64,000 nt of DNA from Dactylonectria macrodidyma (lineage: Eukaryota > Ascomycota > Sordariomycetes > Hypocreales > Nectriaceae): NCBI GenBank assembly GCA_020744425.1, contig JAGMUV010000029.1, positions 372,001 to 436,000 of the forward strand, in the 5' to 3' direction. The position numbers and the translations under genes were made by a program. Numbering within the stretch: the stretch's first letter is position 1; the number at the start of each line of letters is the position of its first letter. The notes under the pieces are model-generated. The model ran no database searches. It saw nothing but the letters and a program-made list of their open reading frames with translations, and had not been told where the DNA came from. Of this stretch, positions 21,081 through 33,399 are shown piece after piece.

Positions 21081-23414
21081 ATGTCAGACCACCTTCGAGA
21101 GATCGAGCGGCTACTGCGTGAGAACGAGAAGCTCAGGCTCGAGAAAGAAGCAGAGCGGCGCGAGAAGGAGGAGGCAAAGACACGAGAAGAGGCAGAGCGA
21201 CGCGAGAAAGAGGAAGCAAAGGCACGAGAGGAGGCAGAGCGACGCAAGAACCAGAGGACCACACTGGAAGAATATCTCTACAACTGCCACTTCCTCCTCT
21301 ACAAGAAACTCGCCCTCGCCGACAAATCCAAGTCATCGACAGGATTCACGAAGGTCGAGGGTAAATACTATCCTAAGTGGCTTCGTCCCTGGACCAGCTT
21401 CACGAACGCCCAGCGACAACTTCATTTTGAAGCAATCAAGAGGGTCTGTGGGGAGAGGCGGCTCTTCCATCAAGAGAGCACGACCAGAGATCTAGGAACG
21501 ACAATTCATCGCAAACGGGCAGGCAATGAGAATGCCGTCGATCACTTTGAGAAGCTTGCTGTAGAAGATCCTGTCTGGGAAATTCTGCGTCCCGTCTGGG
21601 ACGACGAGGAGCTGTGCAAGGAATATCGGTGTATGGGGCTACGATTCAGCAACAACATCCGGGATTTCACGCAACCGAGCGATGGTGTTCTGGTTGGGGA
21701 GGAGGACCTGAGCGAGGAAAGGCTGGAGCGACGGCGCCGGACCGGACCAAACAAGCGAGTGGCGTCCGAGCAGAGAGTCAAGCCTCCGCCGACGAAACCT
21801 GACGGAGCGGGTGTCCGTACACGCTTGGGCGGAGACGAGAGCCTAGCGTTCGTCTATGACTACAAGGCAGCCCACAAGGTGGCGTTAGAGTGCCTGAAGC
21901 CGGCCGTTGCGAAGGAGACGTTGTTTATGGAGGTAATGGAGCGGATCAACAGCAACAAGTCTCTGAGCGATGCCGAGCTACGGGGCCAAGACAGGGCGGA
22001 AGAACTGGTTGCCATGGCGCTGACGCAGGTCTTCGACTACATGGTAAGGTATGAGGTTGCATATGGCTATATTGCTGCCGGCGAGTCTTTATTATTCCTT
22101 CATATCGACCGAGCCAACCCGCAGACGCTGTATTGTCATCCGTGCGTGCCGGATGAGGACGTGGGCGAAGCGCCAGACGGGCGCTGGGCCGACGATAAGG
22201 TGTCCTATACGGCAGCGGCTCAGCTGGCTAGCTTTTGCCTATTGAGTCTCCGATCTGAAGCTCTCAAAGGAGCTTCACTCGATGCGGCGTCGCGAAAGGC
22301 TGAGGCAGCACTGAAGAAATGGAGGGAGCCGTACGACGATGCGGCGCGTCTTCTAGGGGCAGAGGATACGGACTCACCCTCGGCGTCGTCGTCGGAAGCA
22401 ACGGAAGGCTCGGAGTTCATGTCTAGCGCGGTTCCGGCCAACCGAGAGGTCTCGTTGCGGTCAAGGCCGTCCTGCGGGTCCACGGCAGTGCGTAGAGACG
22501 AGGCGGACGAAGAAGACGACGGGTCGGACGGCGATCTATCCCGATCTTGGGCAAGGACGGACGTTAGCAAACGGAAAGAAGGCCCATCGAGCGGCAGCTC
22601 CGAGGGAGGAGAGGAGGAGGAGGATGCCGAGATGACCGAGTCGGCACCAGCCAAGCAATACTGCACACAGGCCTGCCTGTTGGGCCTCAAGAGAGGCTTG
22701 GATCTTGACAGCAACTGCCCCAACGTGCTCTCGCATCGGTCCGCTGAAGGTGGCACCCGGCATCCTATCGACGCCGATGAGTTCGCCCGCCTCGTGGGCG
22801 AGCAGCTCCGCAAGAACCCGTATCGAGACTGCGAGGCGTTGGACGGCTGGGGCAAGATGGGAGCGACAGGCGTACTCTTCAAGGTGGAGCTGGCGCCGTA
22901 CGGGTACACGTTTGCCGGCAAGGGAACGCCGTCGCCGCATCCCCGCCGCCTGGAGCACGAGGGCCGCATCTACGCGCAGCTCGACAGGATCCAGGGCGAG
23001 GTGGTACCGGTGCACCTGGGACTCGCACGGCTAGACCGGGGCTACATACTCCCTGGTGGTGCCAGAGTCTTCTACATGATGCTGATGTCGTGGTGCGGGG
23101 AGACTATGGCGGACACGGTGGCCACGGGCGCTGCCGTTGGCGCGGTGGACCTAGCGGCGGAAGTGCGGCGTTCGTCGCAGGCCGTCTGGGCCGAGGGCGT
23201 CGACCACGGCGACGAGCGCGACGCCAACCGGCTTTGGAACGACGAGCGCCGCCGCGTCATGCTCGTCGACTTCGACCGCGCCACCCTTCATCCAACCCTC
23301 AAACACAAGCAGCTTGTCAAGGCATCCGGGAAGAAGAGGAAACGGCATAGAGATGAATTTGGGAATTACAACCGGAAACGTGGTTTCCGACAATATCACC
23401 TGCAGTCAGTGTAG
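21081..23414 (+). CDS. kinase-like protein with N-terminal coiled coil, 777 aa
   Basis: A single exon starts at ATG 21081 (a GTG-initiated extension at 21072 is less likely) and ends at TAG/TGA-free 23412-23414. Residues about 5-60 form a highly charged coiled coil built from two 14-residue units (EAERREKEEAKTRE / EAERREKEEAKARE). The centre is acidic and disordered (about 435-540). The C-terminal part resembles fungal protein-kinase-like domains: a lobe with GVLFKVELAPYGYTFAGKG, then HGDERDANRLWNDE and MLVDFDRA, reminiscent of the HxD..N and DFG positions. The glycine of DFG is Asp here, so catalysis is uncertain. A basic tail (KKRKRHRDE) could be a nuclear signal. The open frame is intact in a region of dead transposons, suggesting selection or recent arrival. 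The domain call comes from motif pattern only. Confidence 0.68.
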   Translation: MSDHLREIERLLRENEKLRLEKEAERREKEEAKTREEAERREKEEAKAREEAERRKNQRTTLEEYLYNCHFLLYKKLALADKSKSSTGFTKVEGKYYPKWLRPWTSFTNAQRQLHFEAIKRVCGERRLFHQESTTRDLGTTIHRKRAGNENAVDHFEKLAVEDPVWEILRPVWDDEELCKEYRCMGLRFSNNIRDFTQPSDGVLVGEEDLSEERLERRRRTGPNKRVASEQRVKPPPTKPDGAGVRTRLGGDESLAFVYDYKAAHKVALECLKPAVAKETLFMEVMERINSNKSLSDAELRGQDRAEELVAMALTQVFDYMVRYEVAYGYIAAGESLLFLHIDRANPQTLYCHPCVPDEDVGEAPDGRWADDKVSYTAAAQLASFCLLSLRSEALKGASLDAASRKAEAALKKWREPYDDAARLLGAEDTDSPSASSSEATEGSEFMSSAVPANREVSLRSRPSCGSTAVRRDEADEEDDGSDGDLSRSWARTDVSKRKEGPSSGSSEGGEEEEDAEMTESAPAKQYCTQACLLGLKRGLDLDSNCPNVLSHRSAEGGTRHPIDADEFARLVGEQLRKNPYRDCEALDGWGKMGATGVLFKVELAPYGYTFAGKGTPSPHPRRLEHEGRIYAQLDRIQGEVVPVHLGLARLDRGYILPGGARVFYMMLMSWCGETMADTVATGAAVGAVDLAAEVRRSSQAVWAEGVDHGDERDANRLWNDERRRVMLVDFDRATLHPTLKHKQLVKASGKKRKRHRDEFGNYNRKRGFRQYHLQSV
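21141..21240 (+). repeat. 42-bp coding tandem repeat (2+ copies)
   Basis: GCAGAGCGGCGCGAGAAGGA-type units repeat with a 42-bp period inside the coiled-coil coding region, starting about 21151 and 21193, with a partial third unit after 21235. Confidence 0.8.
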
Positions 23415-26400
23415 CAGCCATTGCTCTATTTTTGCCCCACTTTGTCAACATTATGGGGCATGAAACGGTCTGGAGCCCCCGAGCAAGCTTACCGAGATGA
23501 ACGATGCGGGGACTAAACTTGGGTATCGTGATTGTACATGCTGTCTACGTTGCTTTGCGGCGCTGGTAAACCTACTGGAGCAAAGAATTCTAGAACATAG
23601 TTTATTCTAACTTAGAGGCCGCCATTGCGGCAAGAACGGCATCTATGATGTGGCGAATCAACTCGAGGCTCTTCTTTGACCCAAATGTTGGGGTCCTTTG
23701 CGGTAAGATGCAGATGCTTCGTTCTAACCGATCCAGACCCCAAGGCCCGCTTTGCACTCGTCTCTGACCGAACTACGTCGGCCAAAGACGACAGCTTGCA
23801 GACGTTCCGATGGTTTGACGGGCATAATCGGCCTTGTGTAAAGCTGGCAGCACGGGCACACATTACCGTTCTTGTCGGGATTGCCTTGCTGAAGATTCAA
23901 GTGTAATGCTATACGAGCCACGTCAGCCACATCATGTTATGTGTCTAAAGATGATGGCATTGAAAGCCAGGCTGCCCTTAATTACTATACGGCGCATTGT
24001 AAATAATATGAGGATAAATATTGTCGATGTCCCCTCCCACATTGACAAGCTCGATTTCTTGACGAGTAGCACCCGGTGCTTTAGTTAAATGAGCCCCAAA
24101 CAGAACGATGATAGTCTTCATAGGTCCAAGTGTTTTTGCCATGGAGAAATTGCACTGCAGTCACTTTGGTAAGAGGTACGTACCATACGATATATAGGAG
24201 CTCCAATAGTTTCCAGCGCCCATGATCGATTAAACAAAAGATTGGACTTACATTGGTCAATTTTGGTCTAATTAGACTATCGTACACAACCTCTGCAATG
24301 CGTACGTGTGTTTCGCTGGAATATCGGCCGTCGGCTACGAACAGCCAAAAATATACTGTTTTCCAACGCATCGCAGTCCTAGTACGGCGGCTGCTTTAGA
24401 CAAGTAGGCCGAGGGCCGTTTTTAGTCCGTCATCTGAAAAGAGGATGGGTCGTCCGCCGAAGTTCAATTTACACCGCTCCACAACAAGATACATATTCAA
24501 ACTCGCTGCTTCTCCTTAGAGTGTATCTGAGGATGAATGCGAATTCGTTGTGATTTCGAATTAAAAGCATGTCAAATGACTTCCCACGAGATCAACTAGC
24601 TGAATGATGGAGGCAGCAGTAATCAGCAATAACCAAAGCCTAATGTTCATTCCCTTGTACTGGTTAAGAGGAAGAGCGACAAAAGCCTTTGACTACTTAG
24701 CAGTACACACTCCTCACTTAGTTCATCTTGGTGATTGAGGTTAGACAGCGAGCCATCCAGCTCACTCACTCACTCACCGGGTGAGGCCTTGTGCTTACCC
24801 TTTAGCGGGGTTGAGGAGGAGGGTGAGGGAATCACTGCCTTTATCTTCGAGAAGCATGTGACTTGTATTCTTTCACTCTCACCAGTCAATGTCTCAGATC
24901 AAGCGATACGAGGTTTGGAAAATCCTTACTTCTGCTTGGGAGGGATCTAATTCGGTTGATCTTTTGACTTCCTGGACGGCTCTGTATATCCCTTACTTTT
25001 TTGGTTTTCTTTACTGTTTCCTTTGACCGTTAGAAAAGTAAACTATCCTCTAGGCCCTCTTATATGGAATGGCTGCTTTCATTGCTATCCCGTTGCGAAA
25101 GCAAGACGAGAGATGTAGCTAAGAGGACACTCCTTTCTCTCAGTCAGCGGTCAAGTGCCACGACTTGGAACAAATAGCCTTGTTAGAGGGCAATCTATCA
25201 TCCATAATCTCATTGCGCATGTCAACAAGACAAAAAGACTGTGGGACATTTTACCAAGTCCTGGCATCTCTGACGCCTGGCCGGCTGACTTCGCTCATTA
25301 ACCTCCTGCAACATTAGCGGTCTGAGCATCGACACACAAAGCGCCAAAGTAAGTAAAGCACACCAAGATCCCTGAAAAGCCCGAATAGGGGGGTTTCAAA
25401 TCTGTTGTCGCGGTAGTCTCTCCATTATCAGGGATGCTGTTCAAAACTTGTCCGTCTTCTTGTGAGTCTTTCAATACTACTAGGCGGCAGAACTCACGAT
25501 CAGATCGTCTCCGTTCGACCCCTCGGCGGGAACTTCGGATGTAGGTACGTAGCCGTATTTGCGAAGCCGATCAGCCTTGTACTTCAAGACGCTCTCATGG
25601 GCGGTACCGTTAGGAAGCGGCAGGATCATGTGCTTTCGTCATTGAGCTAACTCTCGCAAAACGCAAACAGGTTGCTTCCATGTCATGTAGCAAGGTCGTT
25701 GGAGCGATAACGAGTTCTAGACGAACTAGGCTTCTAGATTATAAGCCATTCTTCTCAAGCAATTCTTTGTCACAAAGCTCAAGGAAAAGATTGTCGTCTT
25801 TGCCCTGACCGCAAAGCCGCAGGCCCTCCGAGGAGGCGCGCAACTTGTAATTCTCCTTCTCAAAGGCGGAAACGAGAGATAATCAATCGGCGTCCTTGTA
25901 GGACAGAAATTTGTAACCGATTGCATTCTTCTGGAAGGGCCAAGGGCTAGCAACGTGGGGTTGTTCGCCTAAACTCCTCTTCTCGTCTAGAAAGGTAGTG
26001 AGAACCAACGACCCGGTAATGATGCCATTTATTTTTCTGCATCACTTTTCGAAACGCTTACCTGCTTCTGTAGCAACAAAGAAGGCCCCCATCGCGCGGC
26101 GATCAGTCGATGGGAAAGCACGATTCTAATAACTTTCAGCAGCTTGTGAGACGTACCGTTCGGGGCTCGATTTTGGACTTGCCCACGCTGGAATCGTAGT
26201 CAGTTCGGTATTTCTGTGTGCTGATGACTCAGTACCCGCAGATGATTGTAGGGCTATTGCGCCGGCAATCACGTAGGTCGTCATTCTGATAGTCCGGGTC
26301 CATTAGCTGACAGAAGCTAGAATGCATTTTCGAGGAAAGGACATGACATGCATAGCTAATTGTAAGCAAACGGCTATCTAGGTCTTGAAATGCAAGTACT

Positions 26401-26841
26401 CGTGCGAACCAGACTGAGTACCCGCTGGATATTTAATTTAGTATCGAAATGATTGACGGTAAGTAGATACGATTGAGCTTTGAGAAGCCGACAGATTTAC
26501 ATTTGTTCCAGCATACCACCGTCGGTAGAACAAAGAAAGATCGTTCAAGGACAATGTCCTTTGGCATGGCCGATGCAGTTTTCAGTGAGCAATCCCTCAC
26601 CTGGGGCTCGGGTAGTCGATCAAAGCCGCGTGGAGACCTCGTTAGAAATGTAAGGTACCTCCAAATCCAGTGCCGGGGTTTCTAAGAGCAGAGATGCTCA
26701 TCAATCCATCAACGTCCACGAGGCCCTTCCGTGGATTGATTGAACTGCTTATATGGCATTTCAATGATTGATTGAGTTAACTAAGGCTAGCCGTTGATCG
26801 AATGGATATTGATTGAAATTCGTTAAAACCTTCCAGCAGTA
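23415..26841. other. 3.4-kb unassigned region
   Basis: Only short frames with no recognisable domains. No inverted repeats, RNA genes or intron-linked exons were identified. Stretches around 24080-24370 and 25726-25953 have slightly longer minus-strand frames without protein-like features. Confidence 0.35.
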
Positions 26842-27108
26842 TTATTGCTTATCGCCAGCTACGATATCACCGCCCTGGTCACCTCCTTGTTCAAGTAGCT
26901 CGCGCAATAAGCCGTCATCTAACAATATGTTATCCAACTCATCTATAAGCCCCGCTCGTAACCATGACCGTAGAGTTTGAATTAGCCCTATTGTGCTAGC
27001 ATCTAAGCGGTTGCGAAGCGGAGTAACTATTAAGCCAACTGCTAAAAGAGCCCCTCGCATTCGGCGCTCATTGCTAGCACGGTCATAACGTCCAAGGCCA
27101 TACGGCAT
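26842..27108 (-). pseudogene. hAT transposase C-terminal fragment
   Basis: The minus-strand frame reads GLIVTPLRNRLDASTIGLIQ followed by TLRSWLRAGLIDELD. This is the pattern after the NER/EPERIFS motif in the hAT dimerisation domain (IVTP-R-xL, then a helix with LR-W). The preceding residues NERRMRGALLAV resemble a decayed NERxFS motif. No other part of the transposase is present nearby, so this is a remnant of a fourth hAT family member. Confidence 0.6.
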
Positions 27109-28260
27109 AGCCGGGGGTCCTCGGATTACTCAGAGATCCAATATTAGACCAGGTCTGTAATATCCCCGTCTGCTGTACTTATGTCTGACTGCCAGCGGTT
27201 GTATTCATCTACTGACGAAATCGTTGGCAGAGGTCTGGGTGACTGGCCTCGTCGATGATCCTTGCGATATGTCTCGAGGGAAGAGAGCTTCATCTTGTGC
27301 TTTTTGATAACATGGCCGCCATTAAGCGTAGCCCTGACCTCCAGGTTGGAATACTCCGTATTCTAAAGCGTCTAGACAAGGTCCTTCGCCTCTTGAATCC
27401 AATCCGGATGGTCCTGACTCTAGATATCGTTAAAAATATATCTAACAGATAGAAGGATATAAAGTAGTAGTATAATAGATAGGCGAATCCTTAAGAGTAC
27501 GGTAATGTTTGTCGAGCTGTATCTAGCTAAGGTTAATATTAAAGCTGAATTACTCTGGCTTAGGATACTGATAAATTAGGGCCTTTGCTTCTTTAAGTTT
27601 ACTAAGTAGAAACTCGAAAGCTTTAAGCACATCAGTCATAGATCTGAAGGTCTCATCAACTCCGGTCGACCGCCTACGGAACTGACTATCTCCCTGAAGG
27701 ACTTGGATAACGATATAAAAGTGGTGAAGAATACTCTCAAAGGCTCTGAGGACTGCTCAGTCATTGTCGCTAAGAAGGCTCTTCTTCTTAAGCCTAAGGC
27801 CAAAAGACCTACCAGCAGGGCCTAGCCTTCTATCAGCTGGAAGAAAGGAGCTTTAAGCGAGAGAGGAAGGCCCTAGACATCCTTTAAGACCAGGCCCTTT
27901 AGACGGTCTCTCCTAACCTCCTTCGAGACTGCTGCCAGTCATATGAGTTGATATACGAATGGCATTACAACCTTCATTCCCGGAGCGGAAGGTCCAGAGA
28001 CGAAGCAAGAGAAACCAAGAACAGATGTCTGACCCTGCTGCGGACGGCCCCAAAGACCACCGGCCAAGCTGCCGTTGAATGGGCAAATCAATAGGAAGAA
28101 GTCCTGGCGAAAGTGTAGCGATTGAGGGTCCCGGAAAGCCTCTTTTGCAGCTTATAGTCCTGGGACTTCCTCAATGTATCAAGATATAATCTGCCCGGAT
28201 CCATCCCCGCAAACCCCCAGTAAGCCAGCCCAGCTCGACCGAGGCAACGTGCAGTTCGGA
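27109..28260. other. unassigned relic DNA
   Basis: The interval 27420-27600 is AT-rich. The interval 27690-28090 has lysine-rich degraded frames resembling the basic tail of a DDE (pogo-like) transposase, but not strongly enough to call. Confidence 0.3.
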
Positions 28261-28500
28261 TGACAAAGTGCATGACTGTTTTGGTGATGCTGCAGGTTTG
28301 AGCATCAGGCAGCAATGGGTCAATGCATTTCCGGCAACGTTAGCTGAGAAAACACCGCCGGTTTTAACCGCCTTGGCTGCTGCCGGTAGACAAGCAACTC
28401 ATGGGTCTACTTCGAGGAAGCCACGTCAGCTCGACATCTATGGTAAAGTGCATTGCCGTCTTGGTATTGGTGCAGGCTGCATAACAGGCAGCAATGGCCC
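28261..28500. repeat. diverged direct repeat, 180-bp period
   Basis: 28261-28320 and 28441-28500 align almost throughout: AAAGTGCAT...TTGGTGATGCTGCAGG versus AAAGTGCAT...TTGGTATTGGTGCAGG, both followed by CAGGCAGCAATGG. The offset is 180 bp. Confidence 0.7.
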
Positions 28501-28578
28501 AAGACAGGACAAGCTCTGATTATAACCATACAAGCAATATAAGCAATAATAATAAAAATCTCTTTCCGCGCGGAAAGA

Positions 28579-29130
28579 GATAACGCAGATCATCCAATCA
28601 GCTCTAAGGGATCAGCCCGCTTCGCGCCCATGTAACTAACCCAAGAAGTTGATTCAAGTCTGACTAGGGTCACGAAGGGACACAATTTCAATAACACATT
28701 GGTTACTGCGACCTTCCACACTACCCCACAATTGAGACAATAAGCCACGGAAGTTATGCCCGGTCTAGTCGCAATTGTGTGAGGTAAGATAGGAAGCTCG
28801 GTTACAACCAACACCTGCAATGCAACAGCCAATTTTTTCCTCTGAGGGCGATAGATAACGCAGATCATCTTGTCGGGTTTAAGCGATCTGCGCGGAACGG
28901 GCCGGTCTTTGCCCTACTACAACTTGATGCTGACGGGGTGTGCGGGGCAAGTGACTTACTTTTGGCTACCCACCGTCAGTTACCCACTGCTGCAACCTTC
29001 CGTGTCACCTCACAACTGAGACAAGAAACCACGGCCATTGATTCCCCATCCGGTCGCACTTGCTGCTGAGTCGTCAGTTTCTCCCCTCACTGCCCCACCA
29101 CGACTTCTAATGCATCTGACCCCCTCTCGC
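28579..29130. repeat. diverged tandem duplication, about 275-bp period
   Basis: GATAACGCAGATCATC occurs at 28579-28594 and 28854-28869. Further along, TGCGACCTTCCACACTACCC..CAATTGAGACAATAAGCCACGG (from 28706) matches TGCAACCTTCCGTGTCACCTCACAACTGAGACAAGAAACCACGG (from 28990). The constant offset indicates an old tandem duplication. Confidence 0.7.
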
Positions 29131-31286
29131 ACCGGAAAGTGTCCCGTCAAGCCGAATAATCGCCTCCTTGGCTTTGAGTCGCTCACCTCTAATTTGTCTG
29201 TTGATCAAGCGCCACCAAAGATTTGATACCCATGTGCCCCCACCACGACATGATCAGCTGCCCGCAACCAGGCACCTGTCTGACGTGTACTCACATCTGC
29301 CCTGCTTGTATGACTCGATCCCCACGACGGGGCCGTTGTGGCTGCAGCCGGTCGAACAAGCCGTTTATGGGGTTGTCGACAGGGGTTTCCATCAACACCA
29401 AAGCGGCAATGGATAGACGCAGTTTTCGCTTTCCCCGTCGGAGTACGCGGGATGAGGAGCCGCCTCAACCAGCGCCAAGAGCTGTGAGCAAGATCAAGGA
29501 CAAAACTGCATTGAAAAGAGGTTCTACGGCGACCCTAGATGAGATGAGGTTATTGATTCCGGATCTGCATCAACTATACAATAATGAATCATGCACTGAC
29601 ACGTCAATAAGTGGCTGGAGTTCAAGGTGTTGATGATATGTGCTGTTGGCCTATTTGAGAGGGTGCGTCCTGCTAAGTCTGGCCTCAAAATATCAGCCTA
29701 TTGGACATGCATTAAGCCTCGGCTGATCAACCGCAGTATTCATGTGAGCATGTTTCTAAGCGATAACTGTGCTTTAGTCTTGGAAAGGTAAGAAACCCCG
29801 GCATCTTTCGGGGCCGTGAATGCATCAGAAGGGCCGCTTCTTGTAACAGCATCGCTGACATTGCATATGTAAGGGGCCTCAAATCCCATTAAGCGAATCG
29901 CATCACTGCCCTCCAAGATAAAAAAAAAAATGCGATCAGCGCGCATACGAAGTTAGTAGGTAAACATATGAAATGTGACCACAATGACTCAGGCCGCCGA
30001 GCTTAAGATAGGTAGTTTTCGGTCTGCAGCCTAGATGAAGTCACCTGGAATAGCCGGTTGAAGGCTAGGCAGTCTATTGGGGTTATTGGTGATTGAGATA
30101 GTGGCTCCGAAGTCGAGGACCATTAAGTTCCGTAAAAGGATAGTCATCCCTTTAAGCTGTCAGACAGACTTGACTCTGGCGATTGGTCGGTATATAGTCA
30201 CTGGTTTGATTCTTCCTCTGTGGTTGGCTGTGATGCGATCTTGGGTCTCTTTCTTGTGAGGGCTCTCACCTTGGCCTATAGGTCTAGGTCTTCCTTGAGA
30301 GCTTCCTTTCCTTTCGTCTGCAGCTGCCTTGGAGGCTTAAATCCTTTCCAAGCAAGATTTGGAATGGCATAGAAGCATCTCATAAGAATATAGGGTAGAC
30401 CGCACGCCGGGCATTTCTCCTGACGATCAGGAGACATCTGGCGCTTCGTCTTTCTCCCTCACATCCCCGTAGAACAGTACTAGCCTTCGGTGGGGTGGGC
30501 GTCCCCTTTATCACCCTTGGGGCCTCCCTAGCATAGCTCATAGAAAACCCACTGCGGGCTGCTCGGCCCTTCGTGCTTTCTTGGCTGTTAGCAGCCGATA
30601 CATTTCGGAGCTCCTTTCGGGAGGCGTTCGCCAGATCTCGATAGGACAAGGCCTCATCTTGAATACACTTTTCCTTGCCTAGGCTGTGTGATGCAGTCCA
30701 TGCGGGAGGGGAGACCATTCCGTCGTTATTGCAGCCTGACAGCTCTTGGTGTTGCGGATCATTATTGTGGATCGCTCTTTGGGGTACGGGGTAATGAGGC
30801 TAGATTGCAAGTGGGGCTCAGATCACAGCAGCGTGTCCGCGATTACTCTGGCGCAAGATTCTTTTTCGTAGCAAGATTAGCTCCAGCGGCGAGACGCGGC
30901 CGACCTCCTGCAGCCAGGTGTGATATCTTACGGACTGCATGCTGGTGTGTTGTGTCAGGGCGTGTGTGGGAACAACGCTGCGGCACCCGTAAGTTTGCGG
31001 TACCCTTATCAAATTGGCACGGACTGCAAACTGCCCTGAGCAAAATCTGAGGGCTAGATTGACCCCCACCATAGCCAATCCATGACTGTTCACTTCGCCA
31101 TTAAAAGCACGTTTAGTGTGACACATATCTTTCAAATCCAATCTCCTCTTGCGCAGCCACGACTCGTGGATCACCTAGACGAATCGTACCCCCACAGCCG
31201 CCTCATCGCCTTGCGATCATTGTCAAATCTGCCATCTGCTTTACTGAACTCAAACGACGTCGTGTCAGCATTAATCAGATTATACG
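29131..31286. other. unassigned region
   Basis: A Cys-rich frame (29232-29633, with HHDMISC, CLTC and CPAC spacing) and a minus-strand Ser/Arg-rich frame (30380-30718) are present, but neither has supporting features. No mobile-element ends were identified. Confidence 0.3.
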
Positions 31287-31751
31287 ATGCTATCCAGCTC
31301 AGCCTCAAATGACGGAGTGCAGTGTTGGGTGGCGGCTGGAGACGTTGAGATGCGTAGGCAGAGCTTCACCCCGCGTCGAGCGACCCCCGCATATTTCCAC
31401 CTTCCCAGTTCTAATAAAGAGGACGATGATCTCATTGCGGATATTCGAGAGGGGCTGGAGGAGGTCTTTGACCGTCCAGATTGCCGCGCGCCGTTCATAC
31501 CTGGGTATAAGAACAAGGATGATGCCGTCGCCCGTGCAAAGCTGCTTCGCGATCATAGCCGGGACGGATCGGATATCATACTGGTGCGTCTGAGGCATCC
31601 CACGTATAAGATCGACTATAGGCTCCTGGAAAACTATGCTGAACCTGCGTCATATCGGGGCGCCGGGCTGCATCTATCGACAGATAAGGTGTATATCATT
31701 TGCGGACCTTTCACGAAGGAGAATGTCGAACGAATTGAGGTTCTCAACTGA
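31287..31751 (+). CDS. hypothetical protein, 154 aa
   Basis: ATG at 31287 to TGA at 31749-31751. The sequence has balanced composition and protein-like segments such as FIPGYKNKDDAVARAKLLRD and LHLSTDKVYIICGPFTKENV. It may be the last exon of a larger gene, since the upstream sequence to 31082 is also open in another frame. No family recognised. It ends only about 215 bp from the convergently oriented HicA-like gene relic. Confidence 0.45.
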   Translation: MLSSSASNDGVQCWVAAGDVEMRRQSFTPRRATPAYFHLPSSNKEDDDLIADIREGLEEVFDRPDCRAPFIPGYKNKDDAVARAKLLRDHSRDGSDIILVRLRHPTYKIDYRLLENYAEPASYRGAGLHLSTDKVYIICGPFTKENVERIEVLN

Positions 31752-33399
31752 AGCAAGATCGATGGCATGACACGATATAAGTGCTAAAATACTACGTCAC
31801 CCCTTGCACTTTAGAGCATTTGAATTGTATTTGCTCCTAGATATCGTCGGGTTTTTAGTGACGGCTACGTTGAGCGTGGATAGCCAGGATATAAGCGATG
31901 TTGCTTTTATGCTCACCATCTCGCTGTCAATGCGGTGCCTCAAAACTTAGGGGGTCTCGCAGGTACTACGAAGGCCAGGGGATGGTCGATTCTGAGACCC
32001 CCAAGATCGATAGATGTAGCTCAGGTGGTCTCGTCGCACAAACCAAAAGCTCCCGCCTCCACCCAAACCACTTTGCCATTCTCTTGCCTATGATCCGTAA
32101 CAGAACTGGATCGATCTTGTCAACAGGATGTGGCTTGTGAAAGACGATCCTGCCTCCCTCCTCGGACAACTTCTTAAATGCCACTGCCGAGCCGCTGTTG
32201 TTCCTCGCAGTAAATCCCGCATCAATCATGGCGTGAATAAATCTATCCCACAACACGTCCTTGACACCGTCATCTTTGTCGGGGAACATGAGCTGAAAAC
32301 CTCCAAGGATTGCCTCGTTACTTCAATGGCCGTACCTTTGGTCGACTCGGTGGGTTCTCCGTGAGCACCTGGAACATTGTCTCGTAGCTCTACGGTATCA
32401 TCGGCAGAGTCCCCTTGCCCTCCCCGTGTTTTAGCTTTTTCTCGGCGCGTAACAATCGTTGACGACACGGGTCTGGGTTCAGCCTCGTAGAAGAAACTGG
32501 CAATGGCCTGTCACTCATCAACTCTACGGATGGCGGCGAGGATCTCAGCCTCCGCCCGTTGTTCCTGTTGCAGATACTCTGCACTTAGGTTCGCTGAAAT
32601 GACTTCAAGAAGACCACCGACCTCTGCTAGACTGAAAGCAGAACCACCAAGTTCCTCTCTGACGGTTCCTCTAATCGATTCCCAGAATTTCTCGAGGGCA
32701 GTGCGGAGCGCCCGAGACTGCGCAAGTCAATCAGCATTTTTCAGACCTGTTAGTAGCTTTGCAAGGTATAAGTCCCGAATAAGCGACGTCCCGATATGTT
32801 GGAGAAGGCCAAGGTCCTCTTTGTAACTTTTGGAACGTCGCGGCTTCCAAGACTCCCTGCCTTCTGTGGCTCTGACTTCCTGGACTATTCTCGCTGCATT
32901 CTGTGGCCTGTAGAAACGGACGGCTAGAAGCATTTCATAGCAGGTTGAGAGGTCCAGTGTTGCTAATAGTATGGCAATAAAGTAATATATTGCAATATAC
33001 CCCATATGATATGGACTTTCTCATATTGTAACAATATAATATGAAGATTTTGATATTGTGACAATATAATATGAGGATGTCCATATTGGCAATATATTAT
33101 TTATATTGGGTTGTTAATCCTGGGGCGAATTCGCCTCTTGACGGTAGCCAGACAGGACTTACCCTATGCCAGCCACAGCGATACTTGGCTTTTATTGGCT
33201 GGCATTCACTTCGACACACGTCTTTGTTGACAGTCATTCCTAACACGCGACCACGCGTTTCTTCCACGCGCCAGGGAAGGCATAGCCGGTACGGACGACG
33301 TTGGGCTGGGCATCCCGGTGGTTGCCTGTCAATATTTGCCATCGCCACCGCTGCCATTTTCTCTATCACTGTCGAGCCTACTGACTAACCCTACTGCCG

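Noticed and set aside
22220..23015. Minus-strand frames of 159-249 codons opposite the kinase-like gene
   Set aside because: Antisense shadows; Ser/Arg-rich composition follows from the acidic, Ser-rich sense strand.
27690..28090. Lysine-rich decayed frames resembling a pogo-type transposase tail
   Set aside because: Similarity is impressionistic and stops are frequent; no catalytic or DNA-binding block found.
29232..29633. Cys-rich open frame (CPHHDMISC, CLTC, CPAC)
   Set aside because: The cysteine pairs hint at a zinc-binding protein, but there is no convincing start, intron or family match and the surrounding DNA is relic.
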